Part shown: positions 29,922 to 40,910 of the stretch, piece after piece
Position numbering within the stretch: the first letter of the stretch is position 1
How the letters are laid out: each line of letters opens with the position of its first letter
Assembly: GCF_949628265.1 (NCBI RefSeq)
Contig: NC_088789.1
Location: forward strand, 33,659,883 to 33,723,882
Length of the DNA: 64,000 nucleotides
DNA from: Cloeon dipterum
Taxonomy: Eukaryota; Arthropoda; Insecta; Ephemeroptera; Baetidae
Reading direction: 5' to 3'
Position numbers and translations under genes: made by a program
The notes under the pieces: generated by a model
Seen by the model: the letters and a program-made list of their open reading frames with translations, nothing else
Told to the model about the DNA's origin: nothing
Database searches by the model: none

Positions 29922-32900
29922 CTAAGGTTTCTCGCAGATATACCGCTGAACATTCGTAACAACTTTTGAAACGACAGGGTACACATCTCCAGTGACTTCT
30001 TTCGGGATGTATATGTTCTTGGGATCAGCTATACGAAGTCCTTCAGATAACAAATTATACGCCCATGCATTTGGATCAATTCTGAGGTGTGATGGATTGC
30101 AGTAGTATCTGTATAGCGGATCGTACATGTCATCTGCCAAAACAGTGCGGCTGCGACACCAAACCTCGTGCGTCTGGTTGATGAATTCTGTATCGCCAAC
30201 CATCATTAAAGAGTAATAACCTGCACAAATCAAAGGTGGTTTATAATTATTTTCGTGTTTGACTTTATATGACATGATGTTTGTGCCGTATAATTGTTAT
30301 TATTATTTTTAAGGATATAAAACAAACAAACCATACCAGTAGCTAATGTTATAAATTCAATATCAGCTTTTGTCTGAGGTTCTATGAGATACATTCCAAG
30401 TTCGCAGCAATGAGTGTACGCATCATACGGAGTCTAAATTTGCAAGAGTGTTTAAATTTCAATTGGCAAACATGTGGCGAATATTTACCGGATTTGCATT
30501 TTGTTTGGTCACATAAAATGTCCTGTTTGATCCACCAGGTCTCGCAATGGTTCCAAATTGGTCTATATTTAATGTTGATTTGTAAAACCAAATTTTTCAA
30601 ATCAAGTGTCACTAAAACCACATTTTTGTAAGATCCGATCGATTCCTGAGGATCGAAATAATTGAAGAAAAAGATTTCTCACCTATTTCGCACCTCAGGA
30701 ATCTCGAGAGGAATTTATAAAACGCGATTTCAGTGCGTTTGTAAAGAATTAATTACCTCCACCATCTTTATACAATAAGTCGATTGCGGTTTGCTACAAT
30801 GAACATGAGATCTTTAATAATACGTCCTGCAAACCAATGAGTGAATTTACGTTTTTTACGCAAGGAAGAGTGCTCGAAAGCCAACAGGTTCGGCGCACCG
30901 GAACACAAGGAGTTGGTGGGTACAGCTTTAAGAAAATAATCAAAATCTTGATTGAAATATATTTAAATCAGACCATTGTCTGGTTATCGAAGTTGTTGGT
31001 GATGATTTTTGAAACCAAATCAGGTGCTTTTTCTTGGCCGCACTTGAAAGTTTCGTGGGCAATCACACACTCGTCGTCTGATTCTATTTTAAAAATTAAT
31101 ATCTGGCAAGAAATTAAAAAGAGAAAACTCAAACTGATGCCACTGCATTGATCGTAAGCCACAAATCCCGTCTCCAATTTCTCGGGCTCCTCCTGGGACA
31201 CGAGTTCTATTTGTCGCAGCGTTGCTAAAGCGTCCAAACCCCCAATGCCAAACTAAAGAAAAATAATTGTTTAGAATCTGTTTTACATGAATTAAAATCC
31301 AACAGGAGATTGGATTAAAAAAGAACATGTTGCAATTTTCAAATTTGTTTTCAATACCATTCCAATTTCCACTCCGATGCATTTCAAGAAGCACTAAAAT
31401 GCGTATTTTTATTTATGATATGTATGACGAGCGTTAATTTTTAACCAACCTTCAAATTAAGCGATATAGTTGCCGTGAGAAAAGTGCTCACGTTCATTAG
31501 AAGATCGATTTGGTCTGCATATAATTGGTTTTCCATTCAATTTCAAAGGAATGAATTCCGGGCCTTACCAACGGTGATGTCCCAGGTTTCCGCACATTCT
31601 GTCTGCATGGCCCTTTGGAAGGTACCTTTTTTTCTCACTTCGCAGAGAAAACTCTTGTTTTGGGCGCAGTTATCGGAGGCCAGCAACGCGGATCCATTCC
31701 TCACTTCGAGATAAACGCAGTCCAGACCGGGTTTCGGGTGTCCCACCTTCCACTTCACCTCAGGGTCGACGAAGTCCCGGCTCAGGGTGCACCAGCGGAA
31801 GTTTGAGTCGCACCCCAGATCAGTGCCGGAAAGCCAGAAGTCTCCAAAGGTTGTCGGAGCAAATTCTTAAATTATTTAACTTTACTTTATCCCTCTCGGA
31901 TTTAATTATAGTACTTGAGACTATTCTGGAAAAGCAACTCGACTTCCCCACCGATTCCATGGAGGCAAGAGTCAGACCAATAGCACAGCAACTGTCACGG
32001 GCGACTGTCCAGTTTGACTAATGATAATATATTTAGTAACTTTTGAAAAAGTCAGTGACAGTTAATTCCATATTTTACCATTTTATAGGTGTAAGTCAGA
32101 AAGTTGCGGCCACATCCATCGTACCAGTTGCCATAAGAGAAATAATCTGGATGACAAAGTACAGAAATCAAAATTTTTGTAACCTAAATTAATATCCATA
32201 CTCCGTAAAGTTTTCTCATTCGTATTTAAGTTTGTGTCAAAGAGAGTATCCTAGAGTTTTGATTGATGCCATATTTATAGATTCATTTTTAATTAATATA
32301 TAAAGATATAGATTTTACATCTTTTTCGCATTTTCCTATAGGGCAGGAAGCAACGCAAGGTTTTGGGGTGGTCCTTAATGCACTCTGAAAATTAAATTCA
32401 TAGTTTCAGACCGATTTAAATTTCAAGCTATACTTTGCACGCGAAAATATATTTATTTGCGCAGTTGCGGTCTGTCATGATGGTGCCCGTGGAATTCAAA
32501 GTAAAGCGGAAGTGCACGCAGCTCTCGTTCCCACCCTTATTGTCGGGCTGAGGGTATTCCCAAACAAGTCCGTTTGCGAAAACTGTCGGTCCGTTTGGCT
32601 CGCACCACGACCACTGCTTCTCAGGCGCCCCCTTCCAAGTGCCACTGGTCCAGTAGTTGAAATTCGCAGTCCAGTTGTCTGTAATTTCAAAATGTCACTT
32701 TAGACTGTTTTTAATTCATGGCCAAATAACCTTTATTTGTGCTGGCCAGGGCAGTAAGGCCCAATTGCTCAGCTGCGTTGTCAATGTTGAGCGCCTCCAT
32801 TCCCAAAGCGCAACACTGGCGGTAACTGTCCAACCACGTCATCTATCAGGCCAAAGATTAGACTTTGGAGCCATGCTAGTCTCGGATACAAACTGGCTTG

Positions 32901-35302
32901 TTCCCCAAGAGATATGTGTAGCTGTCGATGTCAACCCAAAAACCGTATGATTTTTTATCTACATTTTAAGGTTACACTTTTGATCATTCTTTAAATTTCC
33001 TATTATACCTTTTAACAGTCCTGAGGAGTCAAACAAGGAGTCCTGAAATGGGATAGACTTAATTTAATGATTTGAATAAGTTATTTAATTCAAACGTCTC
33101 GAATGCAGATCTTTGGGCAGTCGACGGAATACTGGCAGATGAAGGGCAGGGCGTCGTCGCACTTTCTGTGCACCAGGCCCTGTTTCGAGGATTCTGTGGA
33201 TAAGGAAACGGCCAAACAACGCTCCGTGGTAGAAGCGATCGTGTTTTTGGGCGGCAACCACAGTTTTTCCGATTCGATCAGATTCCTCGACACATTGAAG
33301 CCCGTCGAGCACCAAGCGTATTTTTTTACTAAATGGCATTGATCGTCTTCGTTCGAGCCGCTCGTCCAGAAAGTGTTGGCTTAAATTAAGATAAATAATA
33401 TAGATCTCACAGCACGTGTGATTTTAAACCTCCAAAATTGTTCATGCATTCCAATCCCTCGGGAGAGGTCACGGTCAAAAGGATCATGTTCAGCGCCTTG
33501 CATCGCATTGCTGCTTCGTTTCGCGTTGCCTATGCTTGTATGTTTTATCTTTGTTCCGAATTATAATAAAAATATCGTACTGTTGAGGTAGAAACAAAAT
33601 ACTCCGTGTCACAATTCGATTTCTTCTTCGTTCCTTTTGCTGAGTTTATTTTAAAATTATATATCCTTTTAAATTTCACAAAATACCTACCTTGCTGTGT
33701 TCCTGAGGTTGGATTGTTCTGAAATGAGAAAAATATATTTTAGATCGGGATTTTTATGTTGGAGATTAAAATTTGGAAAGGTAGCCGATTCAATCGGGTT
33801 GAAAATTATACATAAAACATGCCGAAAATACGCGGAAAAACAAGAACAGTAACATTCTGGACTGATGCTATAAAAATTAACACCAGTTGACGCAACCAGA
33901 GATGTGCTCTGATTGGCTCTCTGACGTAGCACCAATGGCTGCGACACAGCAGATAGCCTTGTCACTTTTAATTGCTCTAACTATCCCCGTGTCGCTATGC
34001 AATCTCTTTACTAGAAATTTAGACCAAAATTCGATTTGTATTTTTTTTACTTTCGGCATACGTCAAAAGTTATTCGGCAAAACCAAACCTAATTCGATCC
34101 TCGGGAGTCGATTGATGAGGCACAAGACATGAAATTAAACATACCGCAAGAAAATTGTTGTAATCTGCGCAAGATAAACTGCATGGAATAGGCTGTAATT
34201 TTCTTCTAGTTAAATTTCTCTAGGGTTTTAATAAAAATTCATTAACGGACAGTGGTGGTGGTGGTGGTGGTAGTTGTTGTTGTTGTTGTTGTTGTTGTTG
34301 TCGTCGTCGTCGTCGTCGTCGTCGTTCTTAGCGTAGTTGTTGTAATGATGGTCGTAGTTGTTGTCGCCGTGGGCTTACTTGTTGTAGATGTTGGTGTTAT
34401 TGTAGGAGTTACAACTTTTGATGAAATCCCATCGATTGCAGTTGTCGTGTCTTGGACAACCTGCGTGGATGGATCAGAGGCCGCATCGGTCGAAGGATTC
34501 GGCGATTTGGTTCCATCTGACACCGCTTTGGTCGTGAAGTCAGTTACGGACTCACTTGGAACGCCAGTAGTTGGAACAACTGTCACATCAAGCGAGCTAG
34601 GACTGGAATCGTGACCTGATTTTTCGAACGCTTCAGCATCGAATTTTATTCGCATTTTTATTTTACTCGGAATTGTGATGGCATCCGTTGGTGCTGCTGA
34701 TGATGACTCACCAGCAGAGCTTCCTGTCATCATGGCTGCCGTCGTTGCCGTTGGCAACGTTGACGTTGCTGTTAGAATGCTAGTGGTCTGTTTTAAAACA
34801 CAATTTAACTCTGATTTCAAGTTTTCCATCAATGCATATATACCGTGCTGGTTGGAGTTGTCTTTTTAACCGTTGCATTCGCAGTTGCCTGACATTTTTT
34901 AAATCCGCAACACGTGATGATATACCTTCTCCGATATTTGTTTTGCAGAAGAGATTTTGGGATTTTAATTGGACCTGCGATTGAAATTAAAATCGCTTTA
35001 CTTTTTTAAAAAAAAACCCCTACCATAGCCCTGTTTGTTATATGTGATTTTGATGGTTTTAATTTTGTTTCTCTGAAAATCATTTTAATCAATTTATGTG
35101 GAAATTCTTTGGGCTGTGAAATTAGAACATTTTTCTGCTTATTGCATGCCCCCCCCCCCCCCCCCCAATTGCAAGCTCAGAAGAAACAGTCGATTTAAAT
35201 ATCACAGCCAGAAAAATCGTTTTCTCTACTTACATGTTTTTGTGCATGCCCAATTGTCTGAAGAACGCCAATCACGAGCAATGTCCATAAACCGAAATTC
35301 AT
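29922..35302 (-). CDS. Copy D: secreted CTLD-mucin-OBP fusion protein
   Basis: Same plan as copy B, all checked exons in phase. Signal peptide 35302-35234; Thr-rich 34787-34251; linker 34192-34145; CTLD1 first exon 33718-33691 and last exon 33379-33096; CTLD2 last exon 32678-32434 (QPDNKGGNESC); CTLD3 last exon 31865-31569; OBP ends 30974 (ECVIAHETFKC); C-terminal exon 30220-29922. The Thr-rich exon ends in a long pure run of threonine codons (34250-34325), the longest of the family. CTLD3 has changed DDC to DNC. Its promoter module is at 35380-35405. Confidence 0.8.
34250..34326 (-). repeat. Trinucleotide run encoding poly-Thr in copy D
   Basis: A (GTG)n-(GTT)n-(GTC)n run on the plus strand reads as ACC/ACA/AAC-type codons giving about 25 threonines on the gene strand. 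Blocks of pure ACG, ACA and ACC indicate replication slippage. Confidence 0.8.
35149..35166. repeat. Poly-C tract in intron 1 of copy D
   Basis: Eighteen consecutive C on the plus strand, between the signal-peptide exon and the 49-nt exon. The length may be unreliable in assembly. Confidence 0.8.
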
Positions 35303-35379
35303 GTTGCTTTTCACATTGATGGCTTTTTCCGAACTAAATTTCGGAAAGTTTTGGCTCTGCAGAGAGTGGAGTCAGGCCC

Positions 35380-35405
35380 AGTGACGTCCTTTCCTGTTTC
35401 CTCTT
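35380..35405 (-). promoter_or_regulatory. Conserved upstream module of copy D
   Basis: AGTGACGTCCTTTCCTGTTT followed by CCTCTT (plus strand), 78-103 bp upstream of the ATG at 35302. Confidence 0.5.
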
Positions 35406-35915
35406 GAAAATTCATAATTTTATCATATTCGCTCTATATCACTCTTCATATTTGAAAACGTGCTGGTTGATTTTTCAGCATTCAGCGCAGTATCATTAAA
35501 GTTTTCTGCACTTATGCCTTTAAATAAGCTGTTTTAAAGTGTCTATATATACGTTACGTCTCATCCTTTCGACAAATAAAAAATGCATGCATTTCTTTAT
35601 GAATATTTAACATATTTTAACTATTTGAAAATAACACACGCAAACATTGTCATATTTAATTATTTTACAACCTGCGAATTAGAATTACAATTTGGGCATG
35701 CTTTTCTTTTTATTAATTATTACAGAAAATTCTATTCTCTCTGCTGCGCTGACATCCGTTGCCGAAGAACCATCCTCGTCAGCTGCGCAGTGCTTTCCAT
35801 GCCGTTGGTTACACCGGAAAAAACAAAGGCCTAGCTCGCTGGCGTATATTATTATTCTCGGAAAATTTATTAGCTGCTGTTCGACGTTGGCCTGACAGTG
35901 TTCGCATTTTATGGT

Positions 35916-35916
<1 letters not shown>

Positions 35917-35996
<80 letters not shown>

Positions 35997-36018
35997 TGAG
36001 AGAGAGAGAGAGAGAGCT
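35917..36018. repeat. (GA)n microsatellite
   Basis: About 50 GA units interrupted once by GTGTGAG near 35994. The open frames across it are artefacts of the repeat. Confidence 0.95.
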
Positions 36019-36109
36019 TTCAATTTGTTTCCAAATATGTTTCAAAGATGAATCGATTAATATGCGGCAATAATTTTACGCTTTGCACATATGTTTATCC
36101 CCACACTTT

Positions 36110-36596
36110 AGCAAGTCAAAACTAATTGAATCTCTTGAGATTAACTTCACGTTCTGTTTTATTCGTGTAAATTTATATTATTTTTAATTCCAAAATTTTT
36201 CTACCTGTTTACTGGCGAGTAAAATAAATCGTCAGACACGGCGAAACGAGAGCAGGCTGTTGACGAATTAGAGCGTTTGTTGAGGCGGCGGCGGCAGCGC
36301 TGATAGTGAGAAAGAGCGACGACCTTGTGCCGCGAGAGATATTTTTATAAAGGCATTCATCCTCAGAGAGTGTGTGTTGGTAGGTGAAGGTGAAGCAAAC
36401 GATTAAAAAATCTGTTATTTAATATTTACATCCACTGAAAAATATGTTATATATTTATAGGAAAGAAAAACTCTCAAGTTTCCCATAAACTGTGTTTTAA
36501 TTTGAAAAAACCAATATAAAAGTCGAATACCAGTATGAAAATCAAGAATTATATCAAATACAGCCAGGAGAATCGCAATGGATCATCAAGGTTGTG
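36110..36596 (+). repeat. TATA-containing segment, copy 3 of 3, with flanks
   Basis: Matches 16330-16860 along its length and 7430-7640 in the core (GGCGAGTAAAATAAATCG, TTTTTATAAAGGCATTCAT). It abuts the 3' end of yellow 2. Confidence 0.65.
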
Positions 36597-37646
36597 CTAT
36601 TTGTGGTTTGCGCTTGACTTGTATTCGCCTTTGAGAAGAAAAAAGCGGCTGCTTGCGTCGTGCGAGAGCAGCCAAAGGTTATCAGCGCCGTCCAGAGCAA
36701 AGTTAATCGAGTCCACGTCCGTCTCGAACTGAAACATCGACTCGTATTTTATATTTAAACCATTTTTTTAAGATTTTACCTTGTGCAGCAACTCTTCCTT
36801 GAACGGGCATTTCGTGTCCCAAGCGGTAACCCTTTTCTCCGTCTCGTGGACAAAGTACAAAACTCCCTTGCTGTCGATGAGCATCCCTTTCGATTCGGAA
36901 GACAAAGCGCCAATTAGCGTGAGGGTGGTTGGCGCCGTGGAATCGTCAGCGGCACTGGTAGCTGCACGCGTAACCAGTCTGATTTTTCTGCGGCGAAAAG
37001 CGCAGCCAAGCGAGGTCTTTGACCCACTGACCCTGATACGAATTGCCAGTCATCGGATCAGAGGGCATCGTTTTATTTTCATTCAACGCAAAACAGAAAT
37101 ATTTTCCAGTCCATTCCGAGACGACGGCCACTTTGTCGCCCACAACATCGGCAATCGCGACTATATTCCTCGGATTTCCCGCACAGAGGGTGGACGAGCA
37201 AAAGGGAGTCGTTGTTTTTCAGGTCGAAAATCCGAAAGGTCGGCGGGCAGTTTCGAGAACCTCCGTCCAGCACCCACAGCCGGCCCAATTCGTCCGTTTT
37301 TAGGTCAATCACGCTCTGCACACCGTCGCAATTTTCACCAATCTGCGGAAATAAAAATTAAACTACAGGAAATTTTTAAATATAATAATTTTACCTGTTC
37401 CTGAAGAGGGTGCAATCGAGGTGAAGGGTTGCTGTTGTTACCGCCAGGCAGCCACGCGAAAGTCAGACGAGCTTTAGTTCCGCTTGAGCTATTGTTCGGA
37501 AAGCCGAAGAAAATCCTGTCGCCGTAAACAACCATGCTGGAAGGCGCTTCTTTGGAAAATTCAGTTTCGTTCCACTCGTAGACTCGAGAGAAGGTCGTGG
37601 ACACGCCGAACAGCAGCGTCCCGATTATCAAGGAGGACAAATTCAT
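36597..37646 (-). pseudogene. Yellow/MRJP-family gene with frameshifts (yellow 2)
   Basis: Exon 1, 37646-37395, encodes a signal peptide and a propeller start (SSMVVYGDRIFFGFP), donor CAG|GTAAAA. Exon 2, 37342-36780, contains RLWVLDGGSRNC, GDKVAVVSEWTGKYF and KGMLIDSKGVLYFVHETEK. Exon 3, 36728-36597, contains DGADNLWLLSHDASSRFF and a TAG stop. Exon 2 is 563 nt, where a multiple of three is needed. Its family blocks lie in three successive frames, so there is one shift between about 37150 and 37195 and another near 36950-37010. It is therefore a young pseudogene or contains sequence errors; exons 1 and 3 are intact. The truncated copy at 16877-17230 derives from this lineage. Confidence 0.78.
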
Positions 37647-40600
37647 TTCCAGAGACGGAAAATCGACCTTCGCACTGGAAAAAATATTTGCGATGTTAAA
37701 AAAGAATTTTTATTATTATTAATATTTTATTTTTATTATTTTTTTTAATTCTATTAAGCGGTACAAACAAATATTAACGGATTTACCTTTGAAATGTTTA
37801 TTATATATTTCCAGTCGTGGCGTTTCGGAGCGACTGTGAAGAGAGCGAGAGAGCCGCAGTGACTGCAAATGATATTGATAACGTAATATTTTTGCGCAAT
37901 GGAATTTTTGAACTTTGCCCCAAGTAGAGAGACTTGCGCGATATCAACGATTTTTGTGTGAAAGCGAAGCTAAATAATAACACCACAGCACATTACATGT
38001 TCCAACAAAGCGATTTTTACTTTCACAATAAACTCATTTAACGACAGATTTTTTCCTAATTCTCTTTCATAAAGTGAAAACTCATTGCCTCATTCAATAA
38101 GGAGCTGCAGAAAGGAAAGCGCATAATATATTCCCAGTCGTATTGAGAGTTAATTTCACTTCGCAACTAGATGAGCGCATTGCAGACAGAGCCGACCGAG
38201 CTTTCATCATCAAACTTCCTGTCATCGCGCATTTTCACCGCTCCCTCCGTTCCCAGGAATTGCTCTTCATATCCTTTGTTGGATTTTTCATCCAGACAGA
38301 GCGACAGAGTGAAATCGTTCCTTATTTTCTTTAAAATAATTCACAAATTTTGAACTGAATATTCTGTTAATTGCAATCTGCAAATTTTTGCTGTTTAACC
38401 TATTTTAATTTTCAAAAATATATTGTATAATTTGTTAGAGATTGTAAAAATGCTCTTTTAATCGTAAGAGGAAACAATTTTTTTTCAAATCAAATAACGT
38501 GGGTTTAGAAAGTGTCAAAAAATAACTTATTTTCGCAACTTTTGCATTTAAAAGAGAAATAAGAGAAAAGTCATAAGAAAGTGCGTATCAAAAACCCTTC
38601 TGTCCGTCAGAGGAGGTTGAGACGAATCTAACGGGGGTTAATTATTGCACTTCTGATATTTAAAACCCGAGATAAGGATTCACAAAATTCACGAAAAGTG
38701 AAAAAATGCCTTTATTTTGCGTTTTACGAAGCTCCTAATAAAATCTATATATATTTGTTCATTTTTTGTTGTGGTGGCGCCTTTCCGCCACAACTGTCCT
38801 AGTAACTATAGTTTGTATCGCCAGGTGGCAGTGCAAAGGTGAAGCGCACCTTTGCTGCACCCCCACCCACACAGAACCAGCGTTTTGATAGACTGTGAGT
38901 GGGTTGTGTTTCAAGAAGAGCAGCAAAAAGGTGGAAAATGACGGCACCAACAGACCGAATGCCGGCACAATTACAGGTAACAGATAAAGAAACACCGGGA
39001 ACACCCGCCACCCCCATTTCATGCCCCAAAAACCCGCTCAAGTGCACCTAAAGTTCGGTAAGTTGGCCGCATGGTGCACGGGAAGACAGATCCCCGCTTA
39101 TTTATTTGTGATTTGTTATGTTGAGGTGCGGCGGCGGCCGGACAACATACATTATGTTTAATAGATGCGTTTTATTTGAGTTGTCATGTGTAAAAAAGGG
39201 TCTGGGCTCCCGAAAGGGTCCAAATGCGGAATAATTACATTGCAAAGGTTAAATATGTGACCCAATCCAAGATGGCGGCCGGTGACGCCAAAAGGCTTGT
39301 GAGTTGGCCCACCAGAGCCGGCCAATTAGAGAGCGGCGGGCTTTTCAAAGAGACCGTTAGGCGGTAGCGTCAGTGACGCCGCCGCTCGCTCTCTCTAGGA
39401 TTCCGGACGCGAGCAGACGTGTGTGAGCTCGGCTGCGGTTTTGAAGTGCTTCTGGTGGCGAAAGCAGTGGCTGGCAAGGCTGTTAAGGCAGAGGAATTGG
39501 TGTTTAAGCAAATAGAAGATAAGTCTGTGGTATTTATGTGCTTAATTTGGGTGCATGGAGTCAAAGTGTCTGACCAAGCACGCCGATTTTGAGGCCGAGA
39601 GTTCAGAGTTGAGAAGTTGTATTTGAATTGAATTGCTTTGTTAATTTGTTTAAGAATAATCATAGGTGTAATCCTTAAGTCTGAGATTTGAGTACAAAAA
39701 AGTGGTGAGAATTATAAGTTAACGTAAAAGTCTGAAATTGTTAATCAAGCTGTAGATTAAATATTTAAAGAGTCAAATAAGTTATCCAAGTATGTTCAAA
39801 GTTCTTAAGTTCAATAAATCCAAGTCTGACTATAAGTTGTCCTTCCCACTGCACAAATTTGTGGGTTATATTACTTGATTATTACCTGTGTTCTCATTAA
39901 TTGTTTAGTGCCACGATTAGTTGTTTCCTCCCAAGCGAATAGTTTCTCCCCCTAGACCACCGACATCCCTAGTAAAGTAAAGCAACCCCTAAGCGTAAGG
40001 CTGGTAAAAACTGGGATAGAGATTTCGTGCGCGGACATTTCTTGTCAGACCCAGACTACGAGGGTAAGAATTTATCTATCTATGCTTCTCTCCTAAATGG
40101 AAGCGATGGAAAATACTCATCATAACCTAGTAAAAAGTAAGCATGTTTAATGGAATTTAAATAGAGTTTAGAGACGTCACAATAATGGGCTAGATTTTTT
40201 ATTCTGATTCTTTGCTGTGCATGGTTTAGGAATTGTGAAGGTCCTATATATGCCACGGTAACAGATCGTAAAATAATAAATAAATTGCACTAATCTCCAA
40301 ACAACCCTTCAGGAGGTCAAGGGAGATCTGAACGAGTCCAACGGTGGTTAGTTTTAGCAATTCCGATGGTAAAAAACCGAGATCTGGAGTTGCGATATTA
40401 ACGCAATGTGAAAAATCTGCTATTACTCAAGAGTTTGTAATCTTTGCACCGCCAAAATCTCATCAATTGCAAACCCACCGTGAGACTAATCTCGATCTTC
40501 GTAGACCTGACTGGTTTGTTCAATTAACTGAACTCATTCTTTATTCTCTTATTGGCGTCAATTTTAATCATGAGGACAATTAATTTTGAATTGCTACCAG

Positions 40601-40679
40601 CAAAAGTGTACGGACATCAACGTTTGGAAAAAGCAATCAATAAAAATATAAAAACTTTAAGCCTCCACCACGAAATATA
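37647..40679. other. Region between yellow 2 and copy E
   Basis: No gene was recognised. Contains a possible LTR-like block (39118-39870), pieces of the dispersed AT-rich repeat (38600-38740 and 40310-40500), and from 40600 sequence duplicated from downstream of copy D (AGCAAAAGTGTACGGACATC against 29584). Confidence 0.45.
39118..39870 (+). mobile_element. Possible solo LTR / retroelement remnant
   Basis: Starts TGTTATGTTGAGGTGCGGCG. It has GC-rich promoter-like DNA, then ATTCCGGACGCGAGCAGACG as a possible transcription start, a long AT-rich stretch and AATAAA near 39812. This composition resembles LTRs of insect BEL or Gypsy elements. No second LTR, tRNA primer site, gag/pol frame or clear target duplication was found, so the call is weak. 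Confidence 0.3.
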
Positions 40680-40685
40680 TTTATT
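40680..40685 (-). terminator. Polyadenylation signal of copy E
   Basis: AATAAA on the minus strand, 226 nt after the stop, in the conserved CCTCCACCACGAAAT block. Confidence 0.45.
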
Positions 40686-40910
40686 CTCATCATATTATTG
40701 ATACATCATCAAATATGCAGTTCATACAATTTGAAAACTCTTTGACAGGACAAAATATAACATATGAAATGTGCGGTCAAATAAATTGATTATAAAAATT
40801 ATTAAAAATCAAACAAATTGCATTCAAAAAAAGAAAACTCGGTCATAAGTAGTCACCCAGAAAGAAAAACAATGTGCTTATCTTGATTGATTTTTTTAAA
40901 CCATTTTTTG

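Larger units (their letters stand above)
35303..36596. other. Upstream region of copy D to the yellow 2 locus
   Basis: Contains the promoter module (35380-35405), the shared upstream block with ACCGGAAAAAACAAAGGC (35810-35850), a (GA)n microsatellite and the third TATA-containing segment (36110-36600). No gene was seen. Confidence 0.5.

Noticed and set aside
30837..31151. Plus-strand frame with ESQQVRRTGTQGVGG, similar pieces in other copies
   Set aside because: It is antisense to the Cys-rich linker exon (PPTPCVPVRRTC) of copy D, which explains its conservation.
35759..36073. Open frames through the (GA)n tract encoding Arg-Glu or Leu-Ser repeats
   Set aside because: Simple-sequence artefacts without splice or start context.
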